From Takakia lepidozioides (Eukaryota > Streptophyta > Takakiopsida > Takakiales > Takakiaceae): 64,000 nt of DNA. This document shows, one piece after another, positions 12,740-25,569 of this stretch (positions within the stretch are counted from its first letter, which is position 1; each line of letters begins with the position of its first letter). Location: positions 23,870,001-23,934,000 of the forward strand of contig CM060731.1 of NCBI GenBank assembly GCA_030704615.1. The letters are read 5' to 3'. The notes beneath the pieces were generated by a model, which saw only the letters and a list, made by a program, of their open reading frames with translations, was not told the DNA's origin and made no database searches. A program made the position numbers and the translations under genes.

Positions 12740-15733
12740 GACATTTCAACAGTCTACGGCCTCATGTCTCGATCACTCAACTCAAGGGTGTAGGGTGTCC
12801 ATATTCTCCTAGCCACTGTCTACATTTATGTTCGAGTACTTCTCTTGTAGACCTTGTAAGAAGAGCTTTGTTGGGTACCTGCTGTAATTCTGCAGGGCAG
12901 ATTTGACTCGCAGTTGTTACGCACATCTCTTGTTCTTGCTCAGTGTGGGTGGATGGGAGACCCTTGTATGGGGGACTTTGAAGAGATGAGTAGCTTTCGC
13001 CACAACTTTCATAGCCTTGGTAGAAGTGGCATGACTCAGGGCAATGACGGGGAGGTTGCTGGAGTTGAAATGGAATAGCGTGAAGGTGAAGGTGGGAAGG
13101 GGCGATTCAATTTGAGAGACTATGATCAGGCTTGCTCAGTTATCATGCTTTATGCTAGCCTTTAGTGTAGTATGCCAAGTACGTTGATAACTTTGATGCA
13201 ACATTGATGTTTGATGAGCCACTTTCATTGATATCCTTTTCTAGATCTAGTTACCCATGTTGATGTTGGAACCTGGTCCCAAAGAAATTTTGATCACAAT
13301 CTTCCAGAGTCTAGTGATTATATCAAGGCCTAAGGTGGAGGAGTTCCCTCACAGGCTGGCAGGGCCTGACCTGTGTATTTTGGTTTATTCTGCTGGAGAT
13401 GTTTTTGCAGGCAACAGCTTTGGGCATCAGCCAGAGGCTGGTTATTTCCTTCACCACATCTTATCAAGCAGAGGTCGCCAGTTTGGGCTCTTTGTAGAAA
13501 GGTACTTAGCTGAGGTCTCTGCAGCTCCTTCATGAGCAATGCTGCAACTTCCACTATAAGTTTGTTGGAGGTTTGTGGAGTAACAGATTGTTTTGTGGGC
13601 TGGTTTGTTGGATTCATGGTAATGTCAACATGCATGGCCTGACCTTCTCACACGTTCAGCGTGGCTTCACATCATCGTCCATTTTCTTTCAGCAAGTCAG
13701 CTTGGCTGCAGCATTGCACAAGATGGAGCTACTTATTGAAGGTGGGGTAGGTGGCTGAGTCTTATATAACAACCTTGGTTACTCTCCTGTACATGTTGCA
13801 CAATGATATTTCACATGTTTTCCTCTACGCATATGCTACGGGATTAGAATTTCCTCTCTATCTCTACTACCCCTGAAAGTTGATCACTTTCGATACCTTT
13901 GACAGTACCACTGTCTATAATACTGCACTTGGTTTATCAACAATTGGTGACAAGGGCTAGATGGGGTCTGTATGTCTATTCAGGGACTCCTCAGTGGGGT
14001 TTTTCAAATTAGTGTTTCAAACAGTGATTTGTTTTGCTTGCAGCTAGAGAAGTAGTTTGATTCTATTGAGTAGTACAACAACAGGTTTCTTTCAGCTTGT
14101 TGTTTTTCTTTCATAATGCTAACCCGGATCTCACTCAATAAAACATGTTTGCCAGTTTGGAGCCTTCGAATGAAGCCCTTCTTTCCCAAACATATTTTCT
14201 GTACCAAGAATATCATACGAGTTGAAACCATAGTGTTTCCTCTCTCAATTCAGCGATCCATCTGTAGGCAATGTTTCTGTGCACAATGGATCCTTCAGTG
14301 TCACTTTGCAATGGTTGTTGTGTGACCATCACCTTGGCCCTTCTTTGGCCCCTGTAAACACTAGATGCACTTCGGCACATGGGTCTGAGGCAGTGCGGTT
14401 GATTGCTGACGCCCATACCAACTACGTCTTTCCAAAAACCAACAACCTGTGTGTGTTGGTCCTATGATGAAATGGCAGTTGAAATTCACAAAAGGTTTCG
14501 GTATTAGTACCTGTATACACAGTGAACACAATGTGGTGCTCGCTAGCTAGGCACTGAGTGTCGCCTGGGTAATTCTGGGATCCTGCTTGTGTGTGTGGCT
14601 TGGGATTATTTTTGTCTTCTCCCTTCCCTTGGGTGGTGGTGCATGCACGACAAGGTTAAGGAGGTCAAATTTTCCTCTCTGTGATTTCACACTTAATACC
14701 ACAAGCTTCCTGCCATTTTGGCCTTAACATTCACAGAGACACCTGCTGCACTGTTTTTTCTCAATATGAACTTAAACACTGGAAGCCAGTCACTAACCAG
14801 TGTTGGGAGGTTCTTTGATTCAGCTCCAAACAACCCCACCACACACAACACCCCCCCTGCCAGCGCGAGGTTCTCAAGAAGGTTATGTGTGGATATGTAA
14901 CTGCGATTCTTACAAGAACAGAGAACTGGCAAAGGCTCGTAACCATTGGTTATGGAGTTTTCAAATAACCTGTTTGAAGATCCGCCAAAGACCCACCACT
15001 TTGATGAAAATCATCAATTATTTGAGCTTCTTACAACTAACCGGAACCGGTGATTCCTTCCATGAAAAAAAGAATGAAAAACCCGGAACTAAACTGGAGG
15101 TTCTTCGATTCTAAGATGTTGGGAAAAACTGAAACTGGAGGTTATGAAAGAAATCAAATAACCGCCAACCTCGCCAGGAGGGGACAAACACAGGGTCAGC
15201 AGAAGGCGGCAATAAATTGTCGGTCCTGCATCTCCAACACACACATTACCACAGCCGCCTCCTTCTTCATGCGTGGAAAATTTTCCACCGCCTCCACGGC
15301 CCTTCCTAAATTGTGAGCACTGGATCCAAATGTGAAAATTTGGGAAGTATGGAGGCGGAGGCATTTTCCTTGCCCTGCTACCTTCCAACAATCGGAGAAA
15401 AAAATAAAATAAAATTTGTTTTTTCAAAAACAATGGGAGGTACTTCCCGGGAGAGTTTACCGGCGAGTGAGATTCGTTGAATTACAAAGAAAACAAGTTG
15501 CCAGCTTTTTAGGGGTAGGTGGAACCCGGTGCGGCCAGCTGGAAAGATCCCAGCTTGAGGGCCAATGAAAAGGTGCCACAGTGGCGCTACGTGCCTCTGA
15601 GGAGGGTGCGGACACGTGGGAGAGGAGAGGAACAAGACGGTGGAGAGCTCCCTCGCTCTGCCACAATTGCATGCTGCAGCATCGCACGCTGCCTTAATCA
15701 CTGCGGGAGTTGTGCTTGTCGGATGCGATACCA
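12740..15733. other. Spacer, 3' flank of UBP gene, no gene recognised
   Basis: Scattered short open frames show no family motifs. The only stretch of note is an open frame near 12895-13077 that may belong to the UBP gene. The part just before 15734 is the likely promoter and 5' UTR of the next gene. Confidence 0.4.
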
Positions 15734-16083
15734 TGGCGGATTCCAAAGAGGTTGCAAAGGAGAACCCAGAAATCGAAATCGAGAGAGAGAGTCCTCACAG
15801 CAAACAGGCAATCTACATGCATGGTCGTAACATTAAGAAGGGGGTTGAGCGATTGGACCGGCGATCTGGAACTGGCGACAGCGGGGCCATGAAGAAGTCT
15901 GGCCATGGCAGCAAGTTCACTTGGAACGGTCCTACAACCGAGGTTGAGGATTATGCAGATTCACCCCTTGTCGCTCTCGATGAGAATGATCCCAACTACG
16001 TGGACCCAGAAGAAGAGGTGGCTGACAGGAAGGTGGCGATCGGAGAAGTGGAGGTAGCTAAGGTCGCTGCACAGGCAAGCTAG
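15734..16083 (+). CDS. Small conserved plant protein (PDCD4-like short form), 116 aa, single exon
   Basis: Starts at the ATG reading MADSKEVAKENPEIEIE and ends at a TAG at 16081-16083. Three blocks stand out: GVERLDRRSGTG, then GHGSKFTWNGP, then LDENDPNYVDPEEE. This order (RRSGTG, G.GGKFTW, DPNDPNY) is what I remember from a family of short plant proteins often annotated as PDCD4-like or mRNA-binding; the FTW and DPNY blocks resemble the N-terminal region of MA3-domain translation regulators. No MA3 domain is present. It is acidic at the C-terminus and probably soluble. An open frame continues upstream to 15616 without a better ATG. The molecular role is not known. Confidence 0.65.
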
Positions 16084-17208
16084 ATAGTACTGGTTCTAGG
16101 AGGCGATATATGCAGCGGCAATCAAATTGAGAGAAACCAATTGTTACAAATGTTGTACATAGAACTAAAATTTAGGATTTTGTGCATCGGTGAGTGCACT
16201 TGGATAGTGAAGCATGGGGAGTTTCGATGGAGGGCTCAAATGCTTCCACGAGTTTTAAATCTTACATCATTTCAGCAGCACTAGTGGTGAGGGATCTTTG
16301 GTATCTGGAGCTTCTAGAGCAGATTTGTCATCACACACTTAAAGCTAATTGTATCTTCATGTACTTCAACAAGCACTGGAACACCTGATCAACTTCTGTT
16401 TTGGTTCTTACTGTTCCAGGCTTTTAGTTCTCTCAACGCTGTTATGTCATCTCTGACAGCTTTTGGAACTTAATGTACAGTTTGGCCTCACAGGGTTTGA
16501 ATGGAGGACACTAGAGCTTGGAGGTTAATGTTACATTTTAAGACCAAAACGAGAAACAGATGCAATTTTTGTATGTCTGGCTCTCAGCCCGAAGGAAATG
16601 TAGGCCTGCATTGTGATCATGCATCCAACTTTAGCGACATCAAAGGCCCTACAGAGAGATGCCCCGGAGGAGATTGCACCTGTACTGCATTGATCGTGTC
16701 TAGCACCCATCCAGTAAGCTGAGGCATTTTCGGCGACTGTAATCGGTGAGAGTAGGAGGCATGATGAATACCCCGTCTTTCTGAAACCTAACAACTGCCG
16801 AGATCGTGAAAACCCACCAGCTCGATGTTCTTTCCACTGTTGCTTGGACTTGATCTAATTGTGTGGAAGAACTATCACAGTCCGTTATCGTACCGACCAC
16901 CGTTTAGAAAGTGCCATGTTACCAGGATTTGTGCAGACGACGTTTACTGTTATCGTTTCGAAGTGCCACTATCCTGACTGATCCGGAGATGAGCGGTTAG
17001 ACCGTAGCAACCAGTGCTCCGTGTTTTTTCTGCTTGTGGGCTCGTTGCTTCGTCGCCCCGAGAGATGGATTTCAGTGTTGAGTTCCTTTCATGGTGTCTT
17101 GCTGTCATTGAACCTTCTGTCTGGAAGGCTTAAGCATGTGGAGTTGAGACCGAAATCACCGTCCACCATTCCTCTGGAGAGTTGTAGTTTCAGCCTTCAG
17201 GTTCAAAG
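16084..17208. other. Spacer, 3' flank and probable promoter/5' UTR of calmodulin-like gene
   Basis: No coding family recognised. The sequence just before 17209 is GC-balanced and without obvious repeats, fitting a 5' UTR. Confidence 0.4.
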
Positions 17209-18062
17209 ATGGTGGGAAAGGAAGAGAAGGGCAAGCCGGGGGCAAAGAAAGATTCGAAAAAAGGGGGGAAGAAAGAACCTGCAAAACCGGGGCAAAAGCT
17301 TGATGAAGAGGGAAATGTAGTAGAGCCGCTTGTTTCCGAGGAGCAGATTGCGGAATTTAAGGATGCTTTCGGTCTCTTTGACAAAGATGGCGATGGTAAT
17401 CTTCTCTTGCACTGAATTTCAGCAATTTTCCGTGGATTGTTGTTCTAGCTGAAGGAAAGGACTCGGCGCAAACTTGAGAGAACTGTTGTCCTCGACGCGT
17501 TCTGGATGCGCACGGAAATATGGGCGCTTCCAATTTCTTCACAGCTGCGAGGCACTTCAGCAAATTGATCATTGTTGCTCATTCGCCTCTCATTCAACAT
17601 GTGAACGTCAAAGGTCTTAAAGTTATTATTTTTCTTACGTTCATTCTTTAGATCCACTCAAAGGATTCCTGTATCGGAATTGATGCAGGAAGTATCACAA
17701 CCAGAGAACTGGGCACGGTGATGCGGGCCCTGGGCCAAAATCCAACACAGGCTGAGCTGCAAGACATGATCAATGAGGTGGATGCAGATGGAAACGGCAC
17801 CGTCGATTTTGCCGAGTTTTTCGATCTGATGGTGCGGAGGATGAAAGACACTGATTCTGAAGAGGAATTGAGAGAAGCCTTCGAGGTGTTTGACAGAGAA
17901 AAGACTGGATTGATCTCTGCTGCGGAGCTTCGGCATGTGATGACCGACCTCGGGGAGAAACTCACGGCTGAGGAGGTTGATGAAATGATTCGGGAGGTGA
18001 AAGTTGATGGAGACGGAATGATCAAGTACGAAGATTATGTCAAGAAGATGGTGGCCAAGTAA
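17209..18062 (+). CDS. Calmodulin-like protein with Lys-rich N-terminal extension
   Basis: Two exons, 17209-17395 and 17690-18062, joined in phase 1 inside the first EF-hand glycine codon; the joined frame reads [14 protein letters not shown]. The 186-residue protein starts with about 45 residues rich in Lys, Gly and Pro ([18 protein letters not shown]...), then four EF-hands. EF1 and EF2 ([12 protein letters not shown]) are canonical. EF3 ([12 protein letters not shown]) has Glu and Thr at loop positions 3 and 5 where Asp and Asn are usual. EF4 has Lys in place of Asp at loop position 1 ([12 protein letters not shown]). The C-terminal lobe therefore probably binds calcium weakly. The basic extension could direct it to the nucleus, nucleic acid or a membrane; that is inference. 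It shares its intron position with the calmodulin at 43200-43788. Confidence 0.88.
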
Positions 18063-20870
18063 CTGCCAGATGGTCCTTGTGAGCGGTATTTGAAAAGATG
18101 TGCCCACCCAAACACTGAACCGTGCTTTACATATTGTTAAGGACGAAAAGTGTGAGCTTTTTAGAGGTCCTCGGCAGCCGTAACCTTCAAAACCTGTGAC
18201 TCCCGACACCAAGTGTCGTGTACAAGGCTTTGAATGCTATTGAATGGCCAAGTGAGGCCAGCGTGGAATTCTGCCTCAGGAATGTCTGGTCCTTAAATGC
18301 ACAATAAGTACATTTCCACGGACTGGCTTTGACCTTACGCCAGTAATGTTGTAGATGGCCCATGTGTATTCTCATTACGGTGGGTGATGGTCGACCATAA
18401 AGATGCTCATCAGTTTGCATTTGTAGTCGGGTGGTGAAACAGTCACGCCTTACTTACATTGAGTGGTGAGGGGTACATATATTGCAGGTTGAACATGGTT
18501 TTGCGGCTGTGTCACTTAGACACGTTCTGATTATGTTCACATTGAGAAGATAAGCACTGCAAGGGGCTCGCCAAACCTGAATACCGATTTCATGCAAAGA
18601 CAGGCAGATGCTGCCTCCGTCCCTTACATTCACTAACAATTCCCAAGGCACACTCTGTTCTTGAACTGATGCGAATCCCTTGAATGATTTCATTCTTGGA
18701 GATCAACTTGGTGGAGTCTTCCCAAAATTATTGACTAGGTTGTGAGATGAAAGGACTCTTGCCTGACTTCAATCCTTCTCATGTGCTTTGCAGGTTGAAA
18801 ATCTCTTCACCATGACCCTGTTGAGAAGATCCTGCAATCATCGGAGTCCACGAGACCAACCTCCCGCTTTTAGGCATTTTGTTTAACACTTCACTCCCAC
18901 AGTTGCAAGACATGTTCACTACGGCAGTCCCCACTTAAAGCATCTGACTCCGCATGAAGCCGTTTGCTCCATTCGAGGGTTGCTGGTTGCTGGCCCTGGC
19001 ACACGCTTCGAGAAACGCAAGTGAATGTGACCCTGTCAGATGTCAACTGTCAACCCTTCCCCTTGCATGATGCATCTGCTCATATATTTCAAAGCCTCGT
19101 CAGCATACATGCCCTCAGCATGCTCATGAGTGAACTTGTTTGCTTCATGCCCTCTCGAACATTCCATTTGCCACCTCCACTCGTTTGCACTGCGTTCACA
19201 ATACTTCGACAAAATTTCCTTGATGCTCGGACCTTTCCCTCCTTTGCTGTTGTTTAAATCGCCCTCCTGCCCCATTTTCAACCTCAGCCCCCTGTCAACG
19301 CCCCGAATTCTGTATCCCGGCCAGTGTCAAGGGGACCAGCTTTCAACTAAATGTACTTCTCTGGGTTTTCCTCCCGTACGAACTTGAGGGACGGAAGAAG
19401 AACATATGCCCGAATTCTTCCCTGTTTCTTTCACACAATACCTACCAGCTGCCAGGTCTTCTGGCAACATCTCTTCCATATAGGCTGCCTCTTTGAAAGA
19501 AACAAGTCGGCAAGATGGTGGGACTCGAATCAGAAAATCAGTGTAGGATTTGTGGGTTTCCTTCAATGCATCCAGTATCCATCTTTGGGCTTTTCAAGGA
19601 GGATTGTGTCCGTGGGATGTGTGATATCGTTTGCAGACAAGGTCAATAGGCAGCTGCGACCTCGGATCCTGCATACCGGCAGAGGATTCGGCACCCCTTT
19701 CAATCCTGCCCTGCAGAGGATCATCCCAGCTACACTAGTGGCTAGACCTCTAGGTCAACCCAGGGCCCCCTTCTGTGGACCAAGACCAAGACCAAGACCA
19801 TCTCAAAATACAACCCACTTATCTCCGTCATACTATTGGCTTTACATTGCAGATAATGTGGGAGCGGGACGAAATTTGGTGAGGGGCACTATTTTGAAGT
19901 GCGAGAATGTGTTGCTAGGGACGCGCAATCCCGTCCGAAATTTGGCGGCCACGCTATATTGAAGATAGAGTGCCAAAAAACCCTGCTGCTGTTCATGCTC
20001 GGATTAGGTCTTCTCAAGTAGGGAGAGCGGTACCACGTTTTTGGGTACATGGCGAAGGACTGGACCATCCTACCGCGACGTTTGTTCAATTTTATGGATT
20101 TATTTATCCTTAATGTATTCTCAGTTATTTTTATTGGTTCCTCTTTAAATAAAAAAGGAGATTACACATAAGTCTCAAAAATCGTCAAGTCCATGTTGTT
20201 CCCAGGCGTCACTGGTTTGCTGAAAACTATTTTCCTAATGTGCCTTCTTGAGATAACATCTCCCTCGGGTAGCATCTTTATTATTGAACAACTTATGGAA
20301 TAATGGATGATTTTTGAAGTTTATTATGGATGAAAGTAGATTCCACTATTCACAAGGAGGAGCCATACGCGACTGGCCGCTTGTTAACGTCCATTCACTT
20401 TCCACTTTTTTTTTTTTTTTTTGGTCTATTTTTTATATATTTTTATTTTGTTGACAGTTTATTGTTTATTGTATCTTGTATTTCTCTATTGATAGGGTTG
20501 ATCCAATTGTGTCCACCTTCCACTGTAAGGCAGTAGCCTTCAAGATCAAATGACACCATAACTTACGCTCGCTTCGGCATCCATATTCTTATTTTCATGA
20601 TTGATCCGTAGACTTAAATCTATATGTTTTCATTCATTTTGATATGTTTCATATATCATCTATATTTTTGTATACTACATGGTAGGGTAATGAACTCATA
20701 CATGATTTTTTGGTTAGTTCTTTACCTTGTCCCTATTATTATGGGTATCATTGTCGGACCAGTATTATTGTTATTGCTAATGTATTATTTAGAGTATCTT
20801 CAAGAATCAGAGGCCGGGGAGGAAGTCCACCAACTCATCTCTATAAATTCTAGGAAGAAGCTACATGGGG
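18063..20870. other. Spacer, no gene recognised
   Basis: Open frames up to about 200 codons (19351-19962) show no recognisable domain and carry simple CCAAGA iterations near 19780. An 18-nt T run lies near 20407. A short motif near 20530 (GGCAGTAGCC...TGACACCATAA) recurs near 28725, indicating a small dispersed repeat. Confidence 0.4.
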
Positions 20871-23760
20871 TCAAACTGTAAAGTAGCCAAGGGGTAGATT
20901 AGAAACCAAGTGAAACTGGAGTGCAAGGCCCATTGCAATTCCCCCCCCCCCCCCCTGCAGTGGGGCCGGGTTGGCATTTCCTTTGTCATCAAGCACCCTT
21001 ACGGGGTACAGTGATTGCTTGTGCAAATCCGCATAGCCTGTCAGCTGCAGGTTGCCCTCACTGTCTGAAATGAACTGAATTCCAGAGGCTTGATCATTCA
21101 TAGAAAGGACCAGCATGACAATACCACCTCCGTTGGTTGTTGCAACTGTCCAAGTTGGCAAGGCCTCCAAGCCACCTCCATCTCTCAGCAGGGAAGTTAT
21201 GGAATCTGGCACGTCTGCAAGAAAAGAAGGCCATGCAGCAGCTCGTCTGGCCCCTACACTCTGTGACACTACAGCTGGAGATAGGAAACTGCCCTGCTCC
21301 CAAATATTGCCAAGATGAGTAAGACCTTTGTGCTCCCAGAAGGCCCACTTTGGTCTTTGCAGGGACATTGTTTGCGAGTTGAAAACATTGTTCCAAAACA
21401 GAGGTTGTCGCCAGGCCTCTGCAGAGTTTGCTAGTGGTCTTTGGGTAAGCTTGTCCCTAAGAGACTGCCAAGCAGCCCATATGGATTGCCATGGGCGGGG
21501 TCCCAAGTGCACGTTCACATTTTTCCCTTGAACAATCCAGCGAAGGGAATCTGCCCACATGTGGGATGAAGAGGGTTTGGCCCCCATCAAGTAAGGCTGG
21601 ATCAATTTACTCCATAGGCTGTGACGGTGCGTAATGGCCCTAGGGATCCACTTGGCTAAAAGAGCCTTGATCTGTGTAGCTGGATCCAAAATTGCAAGCC
21701 CCCCCCTTTTTTTTGGGCTGGCAGAGTTGCTCCCAAGAAAGCAAAGCTCGTCTTACCGGAGTTTACGCTATTGCGCCCCAAATAAAATTCCGGATAAGAG
21801 CTTTTATCTCTTTCACCATGGAGGTACCTGGATCCCACACTGCTGCGGAGAACCAACAAGAGGCCAGTAGAACCTGGTTTGCCACCAGTGCTCTGTTGGG
21901 ATACATTAATTCCAACCTGATGGCCTAGCAGCATGTGGGATTCTCCTTCCTGAAGCCAGCGAAGGCCAATGTCTTCCCCCCAAGCAACACAGTGAGCAGA
22001 GGAAGCCTGACTCTGCAACACCGAGAGAATGCCCACCAACTTTCTCCAATTGATTTTCAAGCCAGAGCCTAGACAGAAAATGTGCAGGGCTTGAAGTGCA
22101 TGATCAATGTTGTCCCGGGATGAATTGTCCAGTAGTAAGGAGGTATCATCATCAGACATTGACAGCTTCACCATTTCAGGCATGAAGGTAGGTAAATGAA
22201 GGCCCACAATGTCCTGTCTAGCTTCAAACAAGTGCCCAAGAGAATATGCCGCAATGAGAAAGAGGAAGGGTGCCAATGGGCACCCTTGTCTAACCGACCT
22301 AGAGATAGGGAAAGATTGGGAGATGACACCATTCACCATTACCTTACTAGAGGCGGACTGAAGAAGTATCCTTACCCAAGAGAGGAACATAACTGACCAC
22401 ATAAACCCGTTTTTTCCAATGCAGCGAGGAGGAAGGTCCAGTCAATAGAGTCAAAAGCTTTTTCAAAATCCAACATCAAGAAAGCACGACGTTGATTGTT
22501 CAGATTTGCCCGGTGAAGTGCTTCATGGGCCAACAGGATGTTATCCAAGATCATACGGTCTTTAAGAAATCCGGTCTGCTCCTTTCTGATGATCTAAGGC
22601 AGCAAGAGCTGGATTCTCAAAGCAAGCGCCTTGGCTATAATCTTGTACGTAGAGTTGAGTAGGGTGATAGGTCGGTAGTTAGTTACGTTGTCCATCTCCC
22701 CCTTTTTGTAGATCACAGTGATAAGGCCTTCTGAGATCTGAGAGGGCATCACCTGCTTTTGGAGAATGTCATTGGCCATACCCAGAAAGTCATCTCCAAG
22801 AGTTCCCCACAAAGATTTGAAAGTTCAATGGGCAGATCATCTGGACCTGGGCTTTTAAGGGATGCCAGGGCATCTACTGCCTTATCCAGCTCAGACTCAG
22901 TAAAGGGCTCAGCCAACTTGGATTTATCTGCAGCAGATAGGGCACAAGGTATATTTCTCAAGAGAGCAAGTCTTCTTGCTTCGTTTATCCCCCTTCAGCG
23001 ACCAATTTACCCTTGCCTTGACCCTAATGAACTGCTCCCTGGAATGTAACAACAAAGAGAGATTCTTCTTGGCTGTTTTATAGGAGATCATGGTTTGAGG
23101 GTCATCTCTACCTTCTTGAAGCTGGCACTGACAGACATGAAGGCATTTTGTCAATGCCCTCTCTTTTCTGGAGGCGTCTTCGGCTTTTTTCCTAGACAAT
23201 TCCTGACAGATGCCTCTCAGCTTATGCAGCTTAGATAGAAAGAGGAGAGTGGGAGAGGTGAAAGGTAGGTCAACAGAGGACCAAACTCTTTGAAGCTCTA
23301 GAACAACCTCTGGGTCTTTAAGGAGGGAGGGGTTGAGCTTAAAGAAACCCCTACAATTTGCTCTTGTCCCCGAGGTGTGTAAAGAGAGATTGACAATGGG
23401 TGGTCCAAACCAGGAGGCATTGGGACTAAAAAGGATCTGACAGTCCAATTCAACAGGTGCTCAGAGCAATAGATCATATCTAGACGAGCCAGGGAGAGAT
23501 TTGGAGGCTCCCTGTTCTTGGACCATGTAAATTTCAGCTCTCCCTCAGCTGGGGTGGTGGCATCCAACAAACCCACCACCATGCATAGAGAGTTCCATGA
23601 GTCTCTTTCAGCAATAGACACGCCATGAACGTTAGAACCGAAGTGATCTTTATCAAACTCCACCATGTTAAAATCCCCACCCACAATCCAATGTTGGATG
23701 TCACAAAGTTGAAGCATTTTCAATCTTATAATAGACCACAACTCTCACTAGAAGCATTCG
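20871..23760 (-). mobile_element. L1-type LINE ORF2, decayed, both ends truncated
   Basis: Reading the minus strand from 23741: the back half of an apurinic-type endonuclease (GGDFNMVEFDKDHFG, then SLARLDMIYCSE and GLDHPLSI), a linker, then the reverse transcriptase (SPGPDDLPIE; ITVIYKKGEMDNVTNYRPI; LMLDFEKAFDSIDW; VRQGCPLAP; MSDDDTSLLL in place of the usual YADD-T box). A C-terminal region follows down to 20871. The protein is spread over at least five frames with stops, so it is dead. The front of the endonuclease and the terminal zf-RVT domain are missing. A C run at about 20941-20956 lies inside the last frame. It belongs to the same broad LINE class as the 5.96-7.51 kb fragment. Confidence 0.85.
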
Positions 23761-24379
23761 TGCCATTTACCACTGGGGTAACGACTCATTTTGAGTCGGA
23801 AAAAAATCAAAAAACCGGGATCAACTGGAAGTTACAAACGACTAGTGGAAGTTGGGTCGGACATCCAATGATTGGAGTAGTAAAGGATGCAGACGCACAA
23901 ACAACTGCTCAACGATTATTGCGATTAATGCTGAAGAACCACGTGGCGTAACCAGGCGGGCCGCCCGTGTATTTGACCTTTTGGGCTGATTTTGACTTTT
24001 CCCTCCGGATGAGTGGATCGACTCACCGGAGCGCGGTGACACATGGACGCGGACGTGGACGACGATGTCGACGCTGACGTGGTGGCACCACGACGAGCAG
24101 CAATGCTGCCACATGGCCACGGCCCGGGGCGCCACGTGGTAGTCGACCACATAACTTGCAGTGCTACATGCCCAGTGGCAATTGCGATTGCGGAAGTTGG
24201 CGCAACCACTGCTTTACTACTTTAAATGAAGTGCTCGAAATTACTTGAACAATCATTCATAGTGATTCATGATTTGAAGTTTTGGTGTTTGTAGTGAGTC
24301 GACTAGTAGATACGCATGTAATGCCCTACAAGAGAACTAATCATGCATTAGAAATGCACAAACGATGAAAGACATGCCA
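23761..24379. other. Spacer, no gene recognised
   Basis: Contains a short GAC-rich iterative stretch at about 24040-24090. No protein family is evident. Confidence 0.35.
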
Positions 24380-24515
24380 TGAAACAAAATGAAATGAAAA
24401 TGAATGAAATGAAACAAAATGGTACTTTATTACATCTGCGAAAAGCTCAAAGAGCTTATGGGACAAAATGAAAAAAAACAAAGTAAAAAAGCAGCCCAAA
24501 AGCTACTGATGCTCT
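24380..24515 (-). repeat. LINE-type 3' tail ending in TTTCATTTCATT repeats, copy 1
   Basis: Read on the minus strand: a TTTTGGGCTG motif, then TTTTGTCCCATAAGCTCTTTG, an AATAAAG signal, GTACCATTT and short TTTCA iterations. The same series occurs at about 41085-41215 on the minus strand, with ATGAAGTACC and TTTCATTTCATTTC. Two copies sharing a variable body and a pentameric tail suggest the 3' end of one retroposon family. Confidence 0.5.
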
Positions 24516-24599
24516 GGGGATTGCCTAAGGGTCAAGGCCTCATGCAAGTAAGCTACCAAGCAGTTCTGATCCTCATAATGCAAGACTTCAGTAAGTTCC

Positions 24600-25020
24600 A
24601 CGGAATAGACCATCTACCCATGGAGGTTTCTTGCAGTTCTTGATCCACACGGAATCATAGGTAATCTTGTGCTTGAAATTTGGCCCTCTAGGATGAATCT
24701 GGACCCACAGTCTATCCCTGCTCCTTCAGCTATCCATGCCCCTGCACAAATCATGCATTCATCCTTGTCTTGCTGCTAAGAGCTAACAATGACAGCCTAG
24801 ATTTGTTCAGCTAGGAATCACCAACTCAGCTTATCACACTAGTTCCTATGCTCAATTGCGTCTGCTACTCTCTGAAATGTAGCAGGCATTCACCTTTTTG
24901 TCTCGGTTGTCCCATCATTGACTGGGGGCAGAAAAGTATTCATTCCACAACTTCACCTCATGTTTGTTACTTGTTTTTTGATACTTTCATGTTGTCACAT
25001 AGCAGTATCATGTCAAAGTC
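24600..25020 (-). pseudogene. OSB-like gene fragment, copy B
   Basis: Inverted, diverged copy of the fragment at 5062-5445. The minus strand reads a WNEYFSAPSQ-WDNRDKK peptide in which one Trp codon of the WW pair is TGA, then an intron-like stretch and GPNFKHKITYDSVWI followed by PPWV. The latter matches the OSB PDF motif block better than copy A does. The nonsense codon makes this copy non-functional. It lies just upstream of the retroposon tail at 24380-24515 on the same strand. Confidence 0.5.
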
Positions 25021-25569
25021 ACTCCAAACTAGATTCACCCAACCAGCTAACTTGCAGAATTCAACATGGAAATTTAGGGCCGATTCTGATAAGAGGGAAA
25101 AACAGGGTGAAATGTGCTGAAGAAGATGCCTTCATTAACAATGTCTGATTTTATCAATTGTGCCGTTGCTGCCAGTTGACCATCTACCCATATAATGTTG
25201 AATTCTCAAAAATAGCTAATTAGGAATTGCTAAAATTGTATATAGATGTTTTCATTTGGACGTACGAAAATATGAGAGGAATTCTAGCATAACTATGTCA
25301 ACATTGGATTTCGATTATACTGAAGCATGACAATACATGATGAAAATCCAATCTATGTACTAAGAGTGAAAGAGGACTTGGACAACTTGCCAAAGACAAA
25401 TTTTAGTATCCCGTACATAGAGAAGGCAAGATGGTAATTTCCAATCATGATTATCCATAAAAAAAAATGGCAAGCTACAAATGTGTTTGGATTATGGGAA
25501 ACTCAACGTGGCAACAACAAAAATAAATAAAATACAAACAAAAGAAAAAAACCAAACAAACAAACATTT

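Noticed and set aside
17648-18212. Minus-strand frames opposite the calmodulin-like gene
   Set aside because: Shadows of the EF-hand exon; a similar shadow lies opposite the second calmodulin at 43366-43836.
19351-19962. 203-codon plus-strand open frame
   Set aside because: No recognisable domain, odd composition (PRPRPRP from simple repeats), no neighbouring exons.
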